DNA from: Agrobacterium vitis
GTDB taxonomy: Bacteria > Pseudomonadota > Alphaproteobacteria > Rhizobiales > Rhizobiaceae
NCBI RefSeq assembly: GCF_013337045.2
Contig: NZ_CP118259.1
Span: 3,612,001 to 3,676,000 of the forward strand
Reading direction: 5' to 3'
Length of the DNA: 64,000 bases
Below are positions 9,041-17,772 of the stretch, one piece after another (position 1 is the first letter of the stretch; each line of letters starts with the position of its first letter). The translations under genes and the position numbers were made by a program. The notes under the pieces are model-generated. The model saw only the letters and a list, made by a program, of their open reading frames with translations, made no database searches and was not told the DNA's origin.

Positions 9041-9994
9041 ATGCAGAAACGAAATCTCGGCCGCTCCGGCCTCACAATCGCCCCCGTCGTGTTCGGCGGC
9101 AATGTGTTCGGCTGGACGGCAGACGAGCAAACCTCGTTCAAGCTGCTCGATGCGTTTTTCGATGCCGGTTACAATGCCATTGATACGGCAGATGTCTATT
9201 CGCGCTGGATAGACGGTCATTCCGGCGGCGAATCCGAAACCGTGATTGGAAAATGGTTGAAACAGGGACATGTCGCGCGCGACAAGGCGGTGATCGTTAC
9301 CAAGGTCGGCATGGATATGGGTCAGGGTAAACCCGCGCTTTCGGCGAAATGGATTGTCGAGGCGGTTGAAAACTCCCTGAAACGGCTCCAGACCGACTAT
9401 ATCGATCTCTATCTCTCCCATACCTTCGATCCCGACACGCCGCATGAGGAAACGCTGGGCGCCTATGCCAAGCTGAAGGATGAGGGCAAGATCCGCGCCT
9501 TCGGCTGCTCGAATTTCGATGCCGCTCAATTGCAGGCATCCTTCGATGCGGCGGCCAAGGAGGGCCTGCCGCGCTATGATGTGATCCAGCCGGAATATAA
9601 TCTCTATACCCGCGAGAAATTCGAGGGGCCGCTGGCGGAGCTTTGCATGCGTGAAGACATCGGCGTCATCAGCTATTACGCGCTGGCGGCAGGCTTTCTC
9701 ACCGGCAAATATCGCCAAGTGGAGGATGCCGAGGGCAAGGCGCGATCCTACCGTGTCACCAACTATCTGAACGACAAGGGCCACCGCATTCTCGACGCCC
9801 TGGACGCGGTCGCTGCCGAGACCGGCACGACGCCTGCCACGGTGGCCATTGCCTGGGTCGCGGCTCGCCCCGGCATTACCGCGCCCATCGCCTCGGCCAC
9901 CAGCCTGTCGCAGCTTGAAGCGATGGTCAGGGCTGGAACACTGGAACTGTCTTCGGCGCAGATGCAAAGCCTGAACGAGGCCGGAGCAGAATAA
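9041..9994 (+). CDS. aldo/keto reductase
   Basis: A 317-residue (beta/alpha)8 NADPH-dependent oxidoreductase. Catalytic Asp and Tyr are visible in AIDTADVYSRW, the Lys in VIVTKVG and the His in YLSHTFDPDTPHEETL. RNLGRSGLTIAPVVFGGNVFGW marks the AKR subgroup with ring-like substrates, but substrate is unknown. The ATG at 9041 (GGAG 9 bases upstream) is chosen over in-frame starts up to 28 codons earlier. The 142 bp between it and the divergent Gfo/Idh/MocA gene could be a shared promoter region. Confidence 0.93.
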   Translation: MQKRNLGRSGLTIAPVVFGGNVFGWTADEQTSFKLLDAFFDAGYNAIDTADVYSRWIDGHSGGESETVIGKWLKQGHVARDKAVIVTKVGMDMGQGKPALSAKWIVEAVENSLKRLQTDYIDLYLSHTFDPDTPHEETLGAYAKLKDEGKIRAFGCSNFDAAQLQASFDAAAKEGLPRYDVIQPEYNLYTREKFEGPLAELCMREDIGVISYYALAAGFLTGKYRQVEDAEGKARSYRVTNYLNDKGHRILDALDAVAAETGTTPATVAIAWVAARPGITAPIASATSLSQLEAMVRAGTLELSSAQMQSLNEAGAE

Positions 9995-10040
9995 CGAGGC
10001 ATGGCGAGTCGATAGAGCTTCGCGCGGGCCATAATCCGGC

Positions 10041-10931
10041 TCAGCTCCGGTGCCGGAAGAAGTCAACGAAGGCGCGTAGCGCCGGGCGCATCTGGCGGCG
10101 GGTGGGGTAATAGATGTAAAAGCCGTCAAAGGGCGGGCACCAGTCTTCCAACACCCGGATGAGCCTGCCCTCGCGGATGTCTTTGTCTACCCGCCGGTCA
10201 AAGACAAAGGCCAACCCGACACCTTTTAGCGCCGCCAGCCGGATCAGCCTCTGGTCGGCCAGCGTCAGAACATCAGGCACATCCACGGCAATCTGCTTGC
10301 CGTGTTTTTCCAATTCCCAGCGATAGATCCGCCCGCTGGAAAAGCGGCGGCGAATGCAGCGCTGTTCCATCAGGTCATGTGGGTGGAGGGGCAGGGGATG
10401 CCTTTCGAAATAGCTGGGCGCGCCGATAATCGTGCCGCTGATTGGGCCACTTGCCTTGACTGCCACCATATCCGCTTCCAGATGTTCGCCAAGCCGAAGC
10501 CCTGCATCGAAACCCTTTTCGACAATATCCTCGAACTGGTCATTGGTGATCAGTTCGAGTTGGATATCCGGATAGAGGCCGAGAAAGTCTCCAAGCCGCG
10601 GTACGATCAGGTCTTCGGCAGCCAGCGCTGGCATGGTGATCCGCAGCGGTCCGGCGGGATTGGATTTGTTTTCCGCCAGGGTTTCCAGCGCGGTGCCGAT
10701 ATCGGCCAGAGCGGGTGCCAGCTTTTGCAGCAATTGCCGCCCCTCTTCGGTCGGAGCGACGCTGCGGGTGGTACGCGCCAGCAGCCGCACGCCAAGGCTT
10801 GCCTCCAGCGCCGACACAGCATGGCTGACAGCGGAAGGCGCGATGCCCAGTTCTTCCGCCGCTCTCCTGAAGCTGGATGTTTCGGCCACCGTCGCCAGAA
10901 CCGCCAGTTGGGATAATTGAATCCTGTTCAT
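10041..10931 (-). CDS. LysR-family transcriptional regulator
   Basis: 296 residues. The N-terminal winged helix-turn-helix (about 1-62, SQLAVLATVAETSSFRRAAEELGIAPSAVSHAVSALEASLGVRLLARTTRSV) is followed by a periplasmic-binding-protein-like effector domain (about 90-295). It is transcribed away from an aldo/keto reductase at 11135 that it probably controls, as is usual for divergent LysR pairs. The ATG at 10929-10931 has no obvious Shine-Dalgarno; the bases just upstream form a TTCTA-N5-TAGAA palindrome, so the mRNA may be leaderless or the operator may overlap the start. Confidence 0.93.
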   Translation of the reverse strand: MNRIQLSQLAVLATVAETSSFRRAAEELGIAPSAVSHAVSALEASLGVRLLARTTRSVAPTEEGRQLLQKLAPALADIGTALETLAENKSNPAGPLRITMPALAAEDLIVPRLGDFLGLYPDIQLELITNDQFEDIVEKGFDAGLRLGEHLEADMVAVKASGPISGTIIGAPSYFERHPLPLHPHDLMEQRCIRRRFSSGRIYRWELEKHGKQIAVDVPDVLTLADQRLIRLAALKGVGLAFVFDRRVDKDIREGRLIRVLEDWCPPFDGFYIYYPTRRQMRPALRAFVDFFRHRS

Positions 10932-10933
10932 TA

Positions 10934-10948
10934 TTCTATTTGTTAGAA
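10934..10948. promoter_or_regulatory. palindrome at lysR start, possible LysR box
   Basis: TTCTATTTGTTAGAA is a perfect 5+5 inverted repeat with a 5-bp spacer and fits the T-N11-A pattern of LysR operators. It lies only 3 bp from the regulator start, so it could be an autoregulatory site. The assignment rests on shape and position only. Confidence 0.4.
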
Positions 10949-11003
10949 CAGTGCTTGCGCATTTGCATCCATTATCTTTCGCGGCAAAGACGGTATTTTG
11001 TTT

Positions 11004-11104
11004 CTAGAGCGCTGCTGCAATTCATGGAATCGCAGCAGCGCTCTAGCTCTTTGTTTTGCGCATTTCCGGTTGGCAAAACCGGTTTCCACTTTTCCTGGAA
11101 ATGC
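11004..11104 (-). repeat. dispersed palindromic repeat, family 1, copy A
   Basis: Two hairpins in tandem. The first has perfect 15-bp arms CTAGAGCGCTGCTGC (11004-11018) and its complement (11032-11046). The second has outer arms GCATTTCC (11060-11067) and GGAAATGC (11097-11104) around a core with AAACCGGTTT. Read on the minus strand it aligns with 38347-38440 and 54614-54690: outer arm, GTGGAAACCGGTTTT, closing arm, an ACAAA link and TAGAGC. It sits in the gap between lysR and the aldo/keto reductase. Confidence 0.75.
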
Positions 11105-11134
11105 TCTATCGCTCCTGATTGAGAAGGTGAAAAC

Positions 11135-12136
<1,002 letters not shown>

Positions 12137-12160
12137 TGTAATCACATCGCTTGATAAAAG

Positions 12161-12193
12161 CATCTCCCCGGCATGTGTGTCGCCGGGGAGATG
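12161..12193 (-). terminator. hairpin terminator between convergent genes
   Basis: Perfect 12-bp arms CATCTCCCCGGC and GCCGGGGAGATG with a 9-base loop. On the minus strand it is followed by CTTTTATC, so it probably ends the DUF992 transcript; it may also stop the reductase transcript. Confidence 0.7.
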
Positions 12194-12212
12194 AAGACCG
12201 CAGAAGGGCGGA

Positions 12213-12770
12213 TTAGCCCTTGTAATGCTTGCCATGACGGATTGGCGGACCATTATCCAGCGACTTTGGCGTGGATGGTGGCATATAGGCGAGCTTCAGC
12301 GAAGCAAGTGTCGCGCCGAGATTGACGCCGAGCGTGCTTTCCAGCGCGATAGGCTGCAAGGCCACCGAGCCTTGGAAGCCACCCATCAGCAGGTTGACCG
12401 CGCCGCCAAACCCAACAGCGGCATTGGCGCTGGTGCCGCCATAGCTACCTTGCAAGGCGCCTTCCACCAGACGACCCGGCGCATAGACCGCCCACGCCAT
12501 TTTGCCGCCCTGCACATAGCCAAGGTCGATGCCGATCTTGCTGAGCGTGCCCTGATAATATTCGACCGGTGCCGATGTGGTCGGCTTGAATTCGCAGGTC
12601 AGGTCGCGGCTGGAGCCGACGACCGCGCTGATGCCGGGGCTCATTTCGCAGGTAAGCATGCCAACCTGCACGGCTGCCTTGGCACCGGTGGCGCCCAACG
12701 GAACCGCGAGTGCAGTGACAAGCGCCACCGCAGACAGCTTTGCGAGCGATGATTGAGCGAGCGATGACAT
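12213..12770 (-). CDS. DUF992 secreted protein
   Basis: About 185 residues. An N-terminal signal peptide (about 1-33, hydrophobic VALVTALAVPLGATGAKA) precedes a domain with VQVGMLTCEMSPGISAVVGSSRDLTCEF, two Cys that may pair, and GVNLGATLASLKLAYMP near the end, the layout of DUF992 proteins of Rhizobiales. Periplasmic or outer-surface location is likely; function unknown. The start at 12768-12770 is chosen because AGGAG lies 6 bases upstream; an in-frame ATG five codons earlier lacks one. Confidence 0.85.
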   Translation of the reverse strand: MSSLAQSSLAKLSAVALVTALAVPLGATGAKAAVQVGMLTCEMSPGISAVVGSSRDLTCEFKPTTSAPVEYYQGTLSKIGIDLGYVQGGKMAWAVYAPGRLVEGALQGSYGGTSANAAVGFGGAVNLLMGGFQGSVALQPIALESTLGVNLGATLASLKLAYMPPSTPKSLDNGPPIRHGKHYKG

Positions 12771-13027
12771 GAGTTTCTCCTTCATGGATAAATGCTGTGA
12801 TCGAGCCTAATCGTATAATTCAGGCAGGATCGTGCTGCCGTTAGAAGTCTCACGGTAAATTTTTGTTCCCTTTTGGCATTCGTCAAGGCCGTAACTGGTT
12901 TTTGACTGAGACCGACATTTGTTAACCGTGGACATTTAAAGCCTGGCCCCGCCACCACTTCAAACATCAATCAGCATCCGCCTCCATTTGATGGAGGCGT
13001 TTTTGCGTCTGTTGGAGAAATCTAGTC
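12771..13027. other. gap between DUF992 gene and IS element
   Basis: 257 bp holding the DUF992 promoter region and an orphan plus-strand terminator (12979-13006). The sequence CCTGGCCCCGCCACCA at 12943-12958 looks like an RNA 3' end but has no T-arm before it. No remnant of the RTX gene beheaded by the IS is seen on this side. Confidence 0.5.
12979..13006 (+). terminator. orphan rho-independent terminator
   Basis: CGCCTCCAT-TTG-ATGGAGGCG followed by TTTTTG reads in the plus direction, yet no plus-strand gene precedes it (the aldo/keto reductase ends 840 bp upstream and a minus-strand gene lies between). It may end a small RNA or be a relic of a gene lost when the IS arrived. Confidence 0.6.
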
Positions 13028-13108
13028 TGACGTGCCCCCAATAAATTAGGCCATTTTGAACTGGAATTTTCCGCTTATGATCCCTGCTGGGAAGAAGAGG
13101 AGAATTCA

Positions 13109-13375
13109 ATGAAGGCGTCCAAGTTTTCGGAAGCGCAGATCGCATTTGTGTTGAAGCAGGCGGAAGATGGAACGCCGGTTGGCGAGGTCTGCCGCAAGGC
13201 GGGCATTTCGGATGCGACGTTCTACAATTGGCGCAAAAAATACGCGGGCCTGATGCCCTCGGAGATGAAGCGGCTGCGGCAGCTTGAGGAGGAGAATGCC
13301 AAGCTGAAGCGGATTGTGGCGGATCTCTCACTGGACAAGGCCATGCTCCAGGATGTCCTGTCAAAAAAGCTCTGA
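13109..13375 (+). CDS. IS3-family transposase OrfA
   Basis: 88 residues with the helix-turn-helix of IS3 OrfA (about 5-55, SEAQIAFVLKQAEDGTPVGEVCRKAGISDATFYNWRKKYAG) and a leucine-zipper-like tail (EEENAKLKRIVADLSLDKAMLQDVL). It binds the terminal repeats. A slippery A6G run at 13363-13369, just before the stop, is where a -1 shift would give the OrfAB transposase. AAGAGGAG precedes the ATG. Confidence 0.93.
   Translation: MKASKFSEAQIAFVLKQAEDGTPVGEVCRKAGISDATFYNWRKKYAGLMPSEMKRLRQLEEENAKLKRIVADLSLDKAMLQDVLSKKL
13363..13369 (+). promoter_or_regulatory. programmed -1 ribosomal frameshift site of the IS
   Basis: AAAAAAG lies four codons before the orfA stop and links the orfA and orfB frames; this is the usual IS3-family heptamer. 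Confidence 0.75.
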
Positions 13376-14208
13376 GGCCTGCCCGCAAGCGCAAGCTTGT
13401 CGACACAGTCAAGGCGGACTGGAAGGTTTCGATCCGGCGTGCATGCTCGGTGTTGAAGATTGACCGGTCGCTCTATGTCTACAAGTCCAGACGTGGCGAG
13501 CAGGCCGAACTAAAGCTGAAGATCAGGGACATCTGCCAAACGCGCATACGCTACGGTTATCGTCGCGTCCATGTCCTGCTCAGGCGTGATGGATGGCCTG
13601 TTAATCCGAAGCGAATCTATCGTCTTTACAAGGAGATGGACCTCCAGCTCCGCAACAAGGTTCCCAAGCGTCGGGTCAAGGCTAAGCTGCGAGCCGACCG
13701 CACGGAACCTACCCATTCCAACCATGTCTGGGCGATGGACTTCGTACACGACCAATTGGCTACCGGCCGCAAAATCAGGGTTCTGACAGTGGTTGATACA
13801 TTCTCACGCTTTTCGCCGGTAGTCGATGCGCGCTTCAGTTACAAGGGTGAGGATGTCGTCCAGACGCTTGAAAGGGTATGTCGCCAGGTCGGCTACCCAG
13901 CCACCATTCGGGTAGACAACGGCAGCGAATTCATCTCTCGTGATCTTGATCTCTGGGCCTATCATAGAGGCGTCGTGCTCGACTTCTCGCGGCCGGGCAA
14001 GCCGACCGACAACAGCTACATCGAGAGCTTTAATAGCAAGTTCCGGGCTGAATGCCTGAACGCTCATTGGTTTATGAGCCTTGACGACGCACGGGCAAAG
14101 ATGGAGGATTGGCGTAGAGACTATAACGAGTTCCGGCCACATAGCGCGATCGGCAACAAGGTGCCGATTTCGCTCATGAACGGCTCATCGGCACCCACGC
14201 CGACATGA
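13364..14208 (+). CDS. IS3-family transposase OrfB, DDE integrase domain (made as OrfAB by -1 frameshift)
   Basis: The reading frame continues from the A6G slippery site without a stop; its first internal ATG-like start is TTG at 13450. A HTH_21-like region is followed by the rve integrase core with the DDE triad visible: WAMDFVHD (first Asp), VDNGSEF (second Asp), and NSYIESFNSKFRAECL (Glu). The closing RRDYNEFRPHSAIGNKVP is typical of the IS407 group. No internal stop or deletion is seen, so the element may be active. Confidence 0.9.
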
Positions 14209-14263
14209 GCCTTAACCCCGGAAAATTCCAGCTCCCGCTGGCCCAAAATCGGGGGGCACGTCA

Positions 14264-14382
14264 CCGCCGCCTATGCAACCGAGATCGAGGACGGCGTGCT
14301 GTTCAACTTCGGCAACGGCGATACGCTGACAGTGCATGGCTTGAGCTATGCCAGCCTGACTAGCAGCGATTCATTGATGTAA
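14264..14382 (+). pseudogene. 3' remnant of an RTX calcium-binding protein gene cut by the IS
   Basis: Starting at the IS right end, 38 codons read AAYATEIEDGVLFNFGNGD...TLTVHGLSYASLTSSDSLM and stop at 14380-14382. This is nearly identical to the C-terminus of the RTX protein encoded at 17773-21885, but on the opposite strand and with a different terminator behind it, so it is a third paralogue rather than a copy of that gene's end. The N-terminal part and promoter are missing from the other side of the IS. Confidence 0.9.
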
Positions 14383-14390
14383 CGCTCATA

Positions 14391-14424
14391 ATGCCGCCGA
14401 GATCTCTGTCTCGGCGGCATTTTC
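14391..14424 (+). terminator. rho-independent terminator of the RTX remnant
   Basis: Arms ATGCCGCCGAGA and TCTCGGCGGCAT (12 bp, perfect) around 6 bases, then TTTTCTT. It lies directly at the stop of the convergent transglycosylase gene and probably serves both strands. Confidence 0.85.
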
Positions 14425-15684
14425 TTACTTCAATTTCGCTTTCAGGCCCTCATCGGGAAAGCAGGTCGGTTTCAGCCCGTTTTTGGCCTGCCAGTCGCCC
14501 AGCGACCTTCGGGTCTTGAAGCCTGCAAGACCATCGGTCTTGCCGACATCATAACCTTTTTTCACCAATGTCTGCTGCATGGACTGCACGTCGGAGCGCA
14601 GCATATGGCCGACATCGCCCCACGGCGCCGAAAAGCTGCCTGAACCATAGGCGATCCGGTCGGCGAGATTGCCGATGAACAGGGCATAAAGGTCGGAATT
14701 ATTATATTCCTTCAGCACGTAGAAATTCGGCGTCACCAGAAATTCCGGCCCATGAGTTCCGGCGGGAACCAGCATCATGGTCGGGGCGGAAAGATCCTGT
14801 TTCGGGAAGGCTTTGCCGCCAATGCGGCCGATGCCGGTTGCCGCCCAGGCCGACATTGGCTTTGCCAGATCCGGCCCCTCCTGGGCGCAGGAGACGCCGG
14901 ACGGTATCGTCACTTCGAACCCCCAGTCACGACCGCGCTGCCAGCCTTTCTGCACCAGGAAATTGGCCATGGAAGCCAGGCTGTCCGGCACCGAGGTCCA
15001 GATATTGCGATGACCGTCACCATCGAAATCCACGGCATATTGCAGGAAGCTGGAGGGCATGAATTGCGGCTGGCCCAGTGCCCCAGCACTTGAACTCAGC
15101 ATGGCGTCGGCAGCAATGTCCTTGCCGTCGATGATATGCAGAGCATCGATCAGTTCGCGGGTAAAAAGCTCTTGCCGTGTGGACATGAAGGCGCTGGTGG
15201 CCAGAACATCCACGGCTTCGTAGGGAAGCTTGGCCCGGCCATAGCCGGTTTCCCGGCCCCAGAGCGCCAGAAGAATCGGACCCGGAACGCCGTATTTGGC
15301 CTCGATCTTTTTCAACGTCGAAGCATATTGGTCCGCCAGCGCCCTGCCGCTCGCGGCCAGCGCCTGCATGCGGGCCTCACGGAAATAGGGGCCGGGAGAG
15401 GAAAATTCTGCCTGGCTCTGGGGGCGCTGCTTCGGCGGCGGGAAACCGGGTGGTGCCAGATCGGGAAGCGACCAGTCGAGCTTCACGGTCTTCATCGCAG
15501 AGGTAAACGTTACCTGCGAAATGCCCGCCTTTTTGGCTTGCGGCCAGAGATCCAGGCTGATCCAGGATTGAAATCGGCTCTCGATCTCTGCTTTCGAAGG
15601 TGCCGCCATAACGGTATTGGCCGTCAAAAAGCAGAGGGTCGCCGTTGCAAGCGCAGCCATCAGGGGGCGGCGAAAATGGGGCAT
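14425..15684 (-). CDS. lytic murein transglycosylase, MltB-like, with peptidoglycan-binding domain
   Basis: 419 residues. A signal peptide (about 1-28) is followed by the SLT_2/MltB catalytic domain (about 35-330): ILALWGRETGYGR has the catalytic Glu, and SSAGALGQPQFMPSSFLQYAVDFDGDGHRNIW is a family hallmark. A PG_binding_1 domain (about 350-415, QQTLVKKGYDVGKTDGLAGFKTRRSLGDWQ) follows. It cleaves the MurNAc-GlcNAc bond in periplasmic peptidoglycan, forming 1,6-anhydroMurNAc. No lipobox is seen, so it is probably soluble. GGGAG lies 6 bases before the ATG. Confidence 0.93.
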   Translation of the reverse strand: MPHFRRPLMAALATATLCFLTANTVMAAPSKAEIESRFQSWISLDLWPQAKKAGISQVTFTSAMKTVKLDWSLPDLAPPGFPPPKQRPQSQAEFSSPGPYFREARMQALAASGRALADQYASTLKKIEAKYGVPGPILLALWGRETGYGRAKLPYEAVDVLATSAFMSTRQELFTRELIDALHIIDGKDIAADAMLSSSAGALGQPQFMPSSFLQYAVDFDGDGHRNIWTSVPDSLASMANFLVQKGWQRGRDWGFEVTIPSGVSCAQEGPDLAKPMSAWAATGIGRIGGKAFPKQDLSAPTMMLVPAGTHGPEFLVTPNFYVLKEYNNSDLYALFIGNLADRIAYGSGSFSAPWGDVGHMLRSDVQSMQQTLVKKGYDVGKTDGLAGFKTRRSLGDWQAKNGLKPTCFPDEGLKAKLK

Positions 15685-15721
15685 GTCGTCTCCCGGTCAA
15701 AATGCGCGATCAAGCGTCGAT

Positions 15722-16327
15722 CTATATCAGCGTGCGAGCGCGAAGCGCCGCCGAGAGCGTGCCCTCGTCCAGATAATCCAATTCTCCACCCACCGGCACG
15801 CCATGGGCAAGCCGGGTGATTTTCACGTCCAGTCCGGTCAAGTGGTCGGTAATGTAATGGGCCGTCGTCTGCCCTTCAACCGTGGCATTGACGGCGATGA
15901 TGATTTCCCGCACGCCGCCTTTTGCCACCCGGTCGATCAGTCCCTTGATGTTGAGATCGTCAGGCCCGACGCCATCGAGCGGCGACAGCGTACCACCGAG
16001 CACATGATAGGCGGCATTCATCGCGCCTGCCCGCTCCAGCGCCCAGAGATCGGAGACATCCTCCACGACGATAATCATCGACTGGTCGCGCCGCTCGTCA
16101 ATACAGACGGTGCAGGGGTCAATCGTATCGACATTGCCGCAGCAAGAGCAGATCTTCACCCTTGCATGGGCCTCGCCCATGGCCAGCGCCAACGGCCCCA
16201 TCAATTGCTCGCGCTTCTTGATCAAATGCAGCGCCGCCCTTCGGGCCGAGCGGGGGCCGAGCCCCGGCACTTTCGCCAGGAGCTGGATCAGTTTTTCGAT
16301 TTCGGGACCAGTGACTCGCTTTGCCAT
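15722..16327 (-). CDS. recR: recombination mediator protein RecR
   Basis: 201 residues, the normal RecR length. An N-terminal helix-hairpin-helix ([20 protein letters not shown]) is followed by a four-Cys zinc finger ([16 protein letters not shown]) and a Toprim domain ([17 protein letters not shown]). With RecO/RecF it loads RecA onto SSB-coated single-stranded DNA at gaps. The usual partners dnaX and ybaB are not adjacent in this window. The downstream transglycosylase gene is 37 bp away on the same strand. Confidence 0.97.
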   Translation of the reverse strand: MAKRVTGPEIEKLIQLLAKVPGLGPRSARRAALHLIKKREQLMGPLALAMGEAHARVKICSCCGNVDTIDPCTVCIDERRDQSMIIVVEDVSDLWALERAGAMNAAYHVLGGTLSPLDGVGPDDLNIKGLIDRVAKGGVREIIIAVNATVEGQTTAHYITDHLTGLDVKITRLAHGVPVGGELDYLDEGTLSAALRARTLI

Positions 16328-16383
16328 GGCGCGTTCTTAGCCCATATCTATCGGAAACGGAATCGCCGAAGGAGAACGGCCCC

Positions 16384-17001
16384 ATGAAAATCCTCGCGGT
16401 CTGTCTTGGCCAACCACAAATCTTGCCCGGCAAAAGCTATAGGACAGGCATTTTCAAATCGGCACGATCAGGTCCGGTGATGGTAGACGAGCAAGGTCTC
16501 GTTGGCGATGCGGTGCTGAATCGCAAGTATCATGGCGGGCCGGACCAGGCCATTTATCTGGAAGGCGCACTGACTTTGCAATGGTGGGAGGCGCAGCTTA
16601 ACCGGCAGATTACACCGGGCTTGTTTGGCGAAAATCTGGTCATCGACGGTCTCGACAACCGCGATCTTGCTGTAGGCGACCGGCTTTCCATCGGCGACGT
16701 GCTGCTGGAAGTGACGGCGCCGCGCACTCCCTGCGCCACATTCTCGGCGAGCATGGAAGATCCCGGCTTTGCGAGACGATATACGAAAGCTGCGCAGCCC
16801 GGCGCCTATTGTCGAGTCCTGCAAGCCGGCGTGGTAGAAGTGGGTATGATTGCCCAGTGGACAGCGAGCGAAGGCGACAGGTTGATGCTGGCACAGATGA
16901 TCGGCAAATCCTTCAAATCCCTCGATCCACAACAGAAGGCCCGCTATCTCACTTTCCCTATCGCGGCACGAATCAGGGCTGAAATTACCGCAACACTTTG
17001 A
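16384..17001 (+). CDS. MOSC-domain protein (YiiM-like)
   Basis: 205 residues. MOSC domain proteins handle a sulfur carried on Cys, as in molybdenum-cofactor-linked enzymes, and YiiM-type proteins act in reduction of N-hydroxylated compounds. Visible signatures are GLVGDAVLNRKYHGGPDQAIYL, TPGLFGENLVI and TAPRTPCATF with the conserved Cys. The start MKILAVCLG at 16384 has AAGGAG 9 bases upstream and is preferred to an in-frame start 21 codons earlier inside the recR leader. It is divergent from recR. Confidence 0.88.
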   Translation: MKILAVCLGQPQILPGKSYRTGIFKSARSGPVMVDEQGLVGDAVLNRKYHGGPDQAIYLEGALTLQWWEAQLNRQITPGLFGENLVIDGLDNRDLAVGDRLSIGDVLLEVTAPRTPCATFSASMEDPGFARRYTKAAQPGAYCRVLQAGVVEVGMIAQWTASEGDRLMLAQMIGKSFKSLDPQQKARYLTFPIAARIRAEITATL

Positions 17002-17085
17002 CTCGATGTCACGGTCTTGCTTTCCTTGGTCAAAAACGGGCCTCAGTCAAAAACCAGTGACTGCCTTGACGAAGGCCAAACAGGT

Positions 17086-17698
17086 GCTCTGATCCCAAAC
17101 GTTGGAGCGCCGGAAGCTGGAGTTTTCCGGCTCCGATCACGGTGACGGGCTGGTTTAGCCACCGGGATTCTGCAGGGCAATTGGGAGGTTATATCCGATC
17201 GCCGAATGAGGACGTTCCTCGTTGTAGTATCGACGCCAAGTCTCCAACGTCGCGGGAATCCGCAAGTGTCAAGAACCAGTGGGCGTTCAGGCATTCCGAA
17301 CGCAGCTTGCTGTTGAACGCATCGATGAAGCCGTTGTCGGTAGGTTTGCCGGGCCGTGAAAAGTCCAGGGTGACATTGTTGGTATAGGCCCACAGATCGA
17401 GGTCATCGAGAGATGAACTCACTGCCATGACTTCTCATCTTCCAAAGTTTTGAGCCGTCGCATTTCGTCCGGCAACAGGCCCGCATACTTCTTGCGCCAA
17501 TTGAAATACGTCGCCTGGCTGATCCCGGCCTTCCGGCAGATCTCCGCCACCGGCACTCCGTTATCGCCCTGCTTCAAGACGAACGCCTTCTGGGCGTCCG
17601 AAAACTTCGATGCCTTCATACTTCCGCTCCTTCGCCCAGCCGGGAAATTAGCGCGGAAAACTCCAATTATGAACGGTCCAGTTTCTGGGGATCAGAGC
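17086..17698 (-). mobile_element. decayed IS3-family element with internal deletion
   Basis: Outer inverted repeats GCTCTGATCCC (17086-17096) and GGGATCAGAGC (17688-17698) are intact, with a second shared block CTGGAGTTTTCCG/GCGGAAAACTCCA inside. Only about 613 bp remain instead of about 1.2 kb: the 3' part of orfA and the first half of orfB are gone. No target duplication is seen. It is related to, but clearly distinct from, the intact IS at 13028. Confidence 0.85.
17155..17619 (-). pseudogene. IS3-family transposase pseudogene (orfA fused to 3' part of orfB)
   Basis: The minus strand starts MKASKFSDAQKAFVLKQGDNG, an IS3 OrfA helix-turn-helix, and is intact up to KTLEDE near 17435. It then jumps directly into orfB at SEF-ISR, losing roughly 0.6 kb including the first catalytic Asp. 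After LTLADSR (about 17263) a one- or two-base loss shifts the frame; the other frame continues ATLETWRRYYNEERPHSAIG to a stop at 17155. It cannot encode an active transposase. Confidence 0.88.
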
Positions 17699-17731
17699 GA
17701 TCGCCAAATGACGTTAAAATTGAAACAGGAG

Positions 17732-17765
17732 CATGTGGCCGAGGTGAACGCACTCCGGCCACATG
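17732..17765 (-). terminator. hairpin downstream of the first RTX gene
   Basis: Arms CATGTGGCCG and CGGCCACATG lie 8 bp past the RTX stop, followed on the minus strand by CTCCTGTTT. The second RTX gene has a related hairpin in the same place. Confidence 0.65.
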
Positions 17766-17772
17766 TTGAGTT

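Larger units (their letters stand above)
13028..14263 (+). mobile_element. IS3-family (IS407-group) insertion sequence, apparently intact
   Basis: About 1236 bp. The ends are inverted repeats TGACGTGCCCCC (left) and its complement (right, 14252-14263), with a second shared block CTGGAATTTTCCG about 35 bp inside each. It carries orfA and an orfB reached by a -1 frameshift. IS407-group elements normally make a 4-bp target duplication; here the flanks are AGTC and CCGC, so none is present. The right end abuts the last 38 codons of an RTX gene, so a deletion or recombination took place at this insertion. Confidence 0.9.

Noticed and set aside
8993..10129. 378-codon open frame opposite the aldo/keto reductase gene
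   Set aside because: Antisense shadow; the plus strand encodes a complete reductase with all catalytic residues.
12880..12960. Possible tRNA or tmRNA before CCCCGCCACCA
   Set aside because: No T-loop TTCGANTC and no cloverleaf; kept only as a weak note with the orphan terminator.
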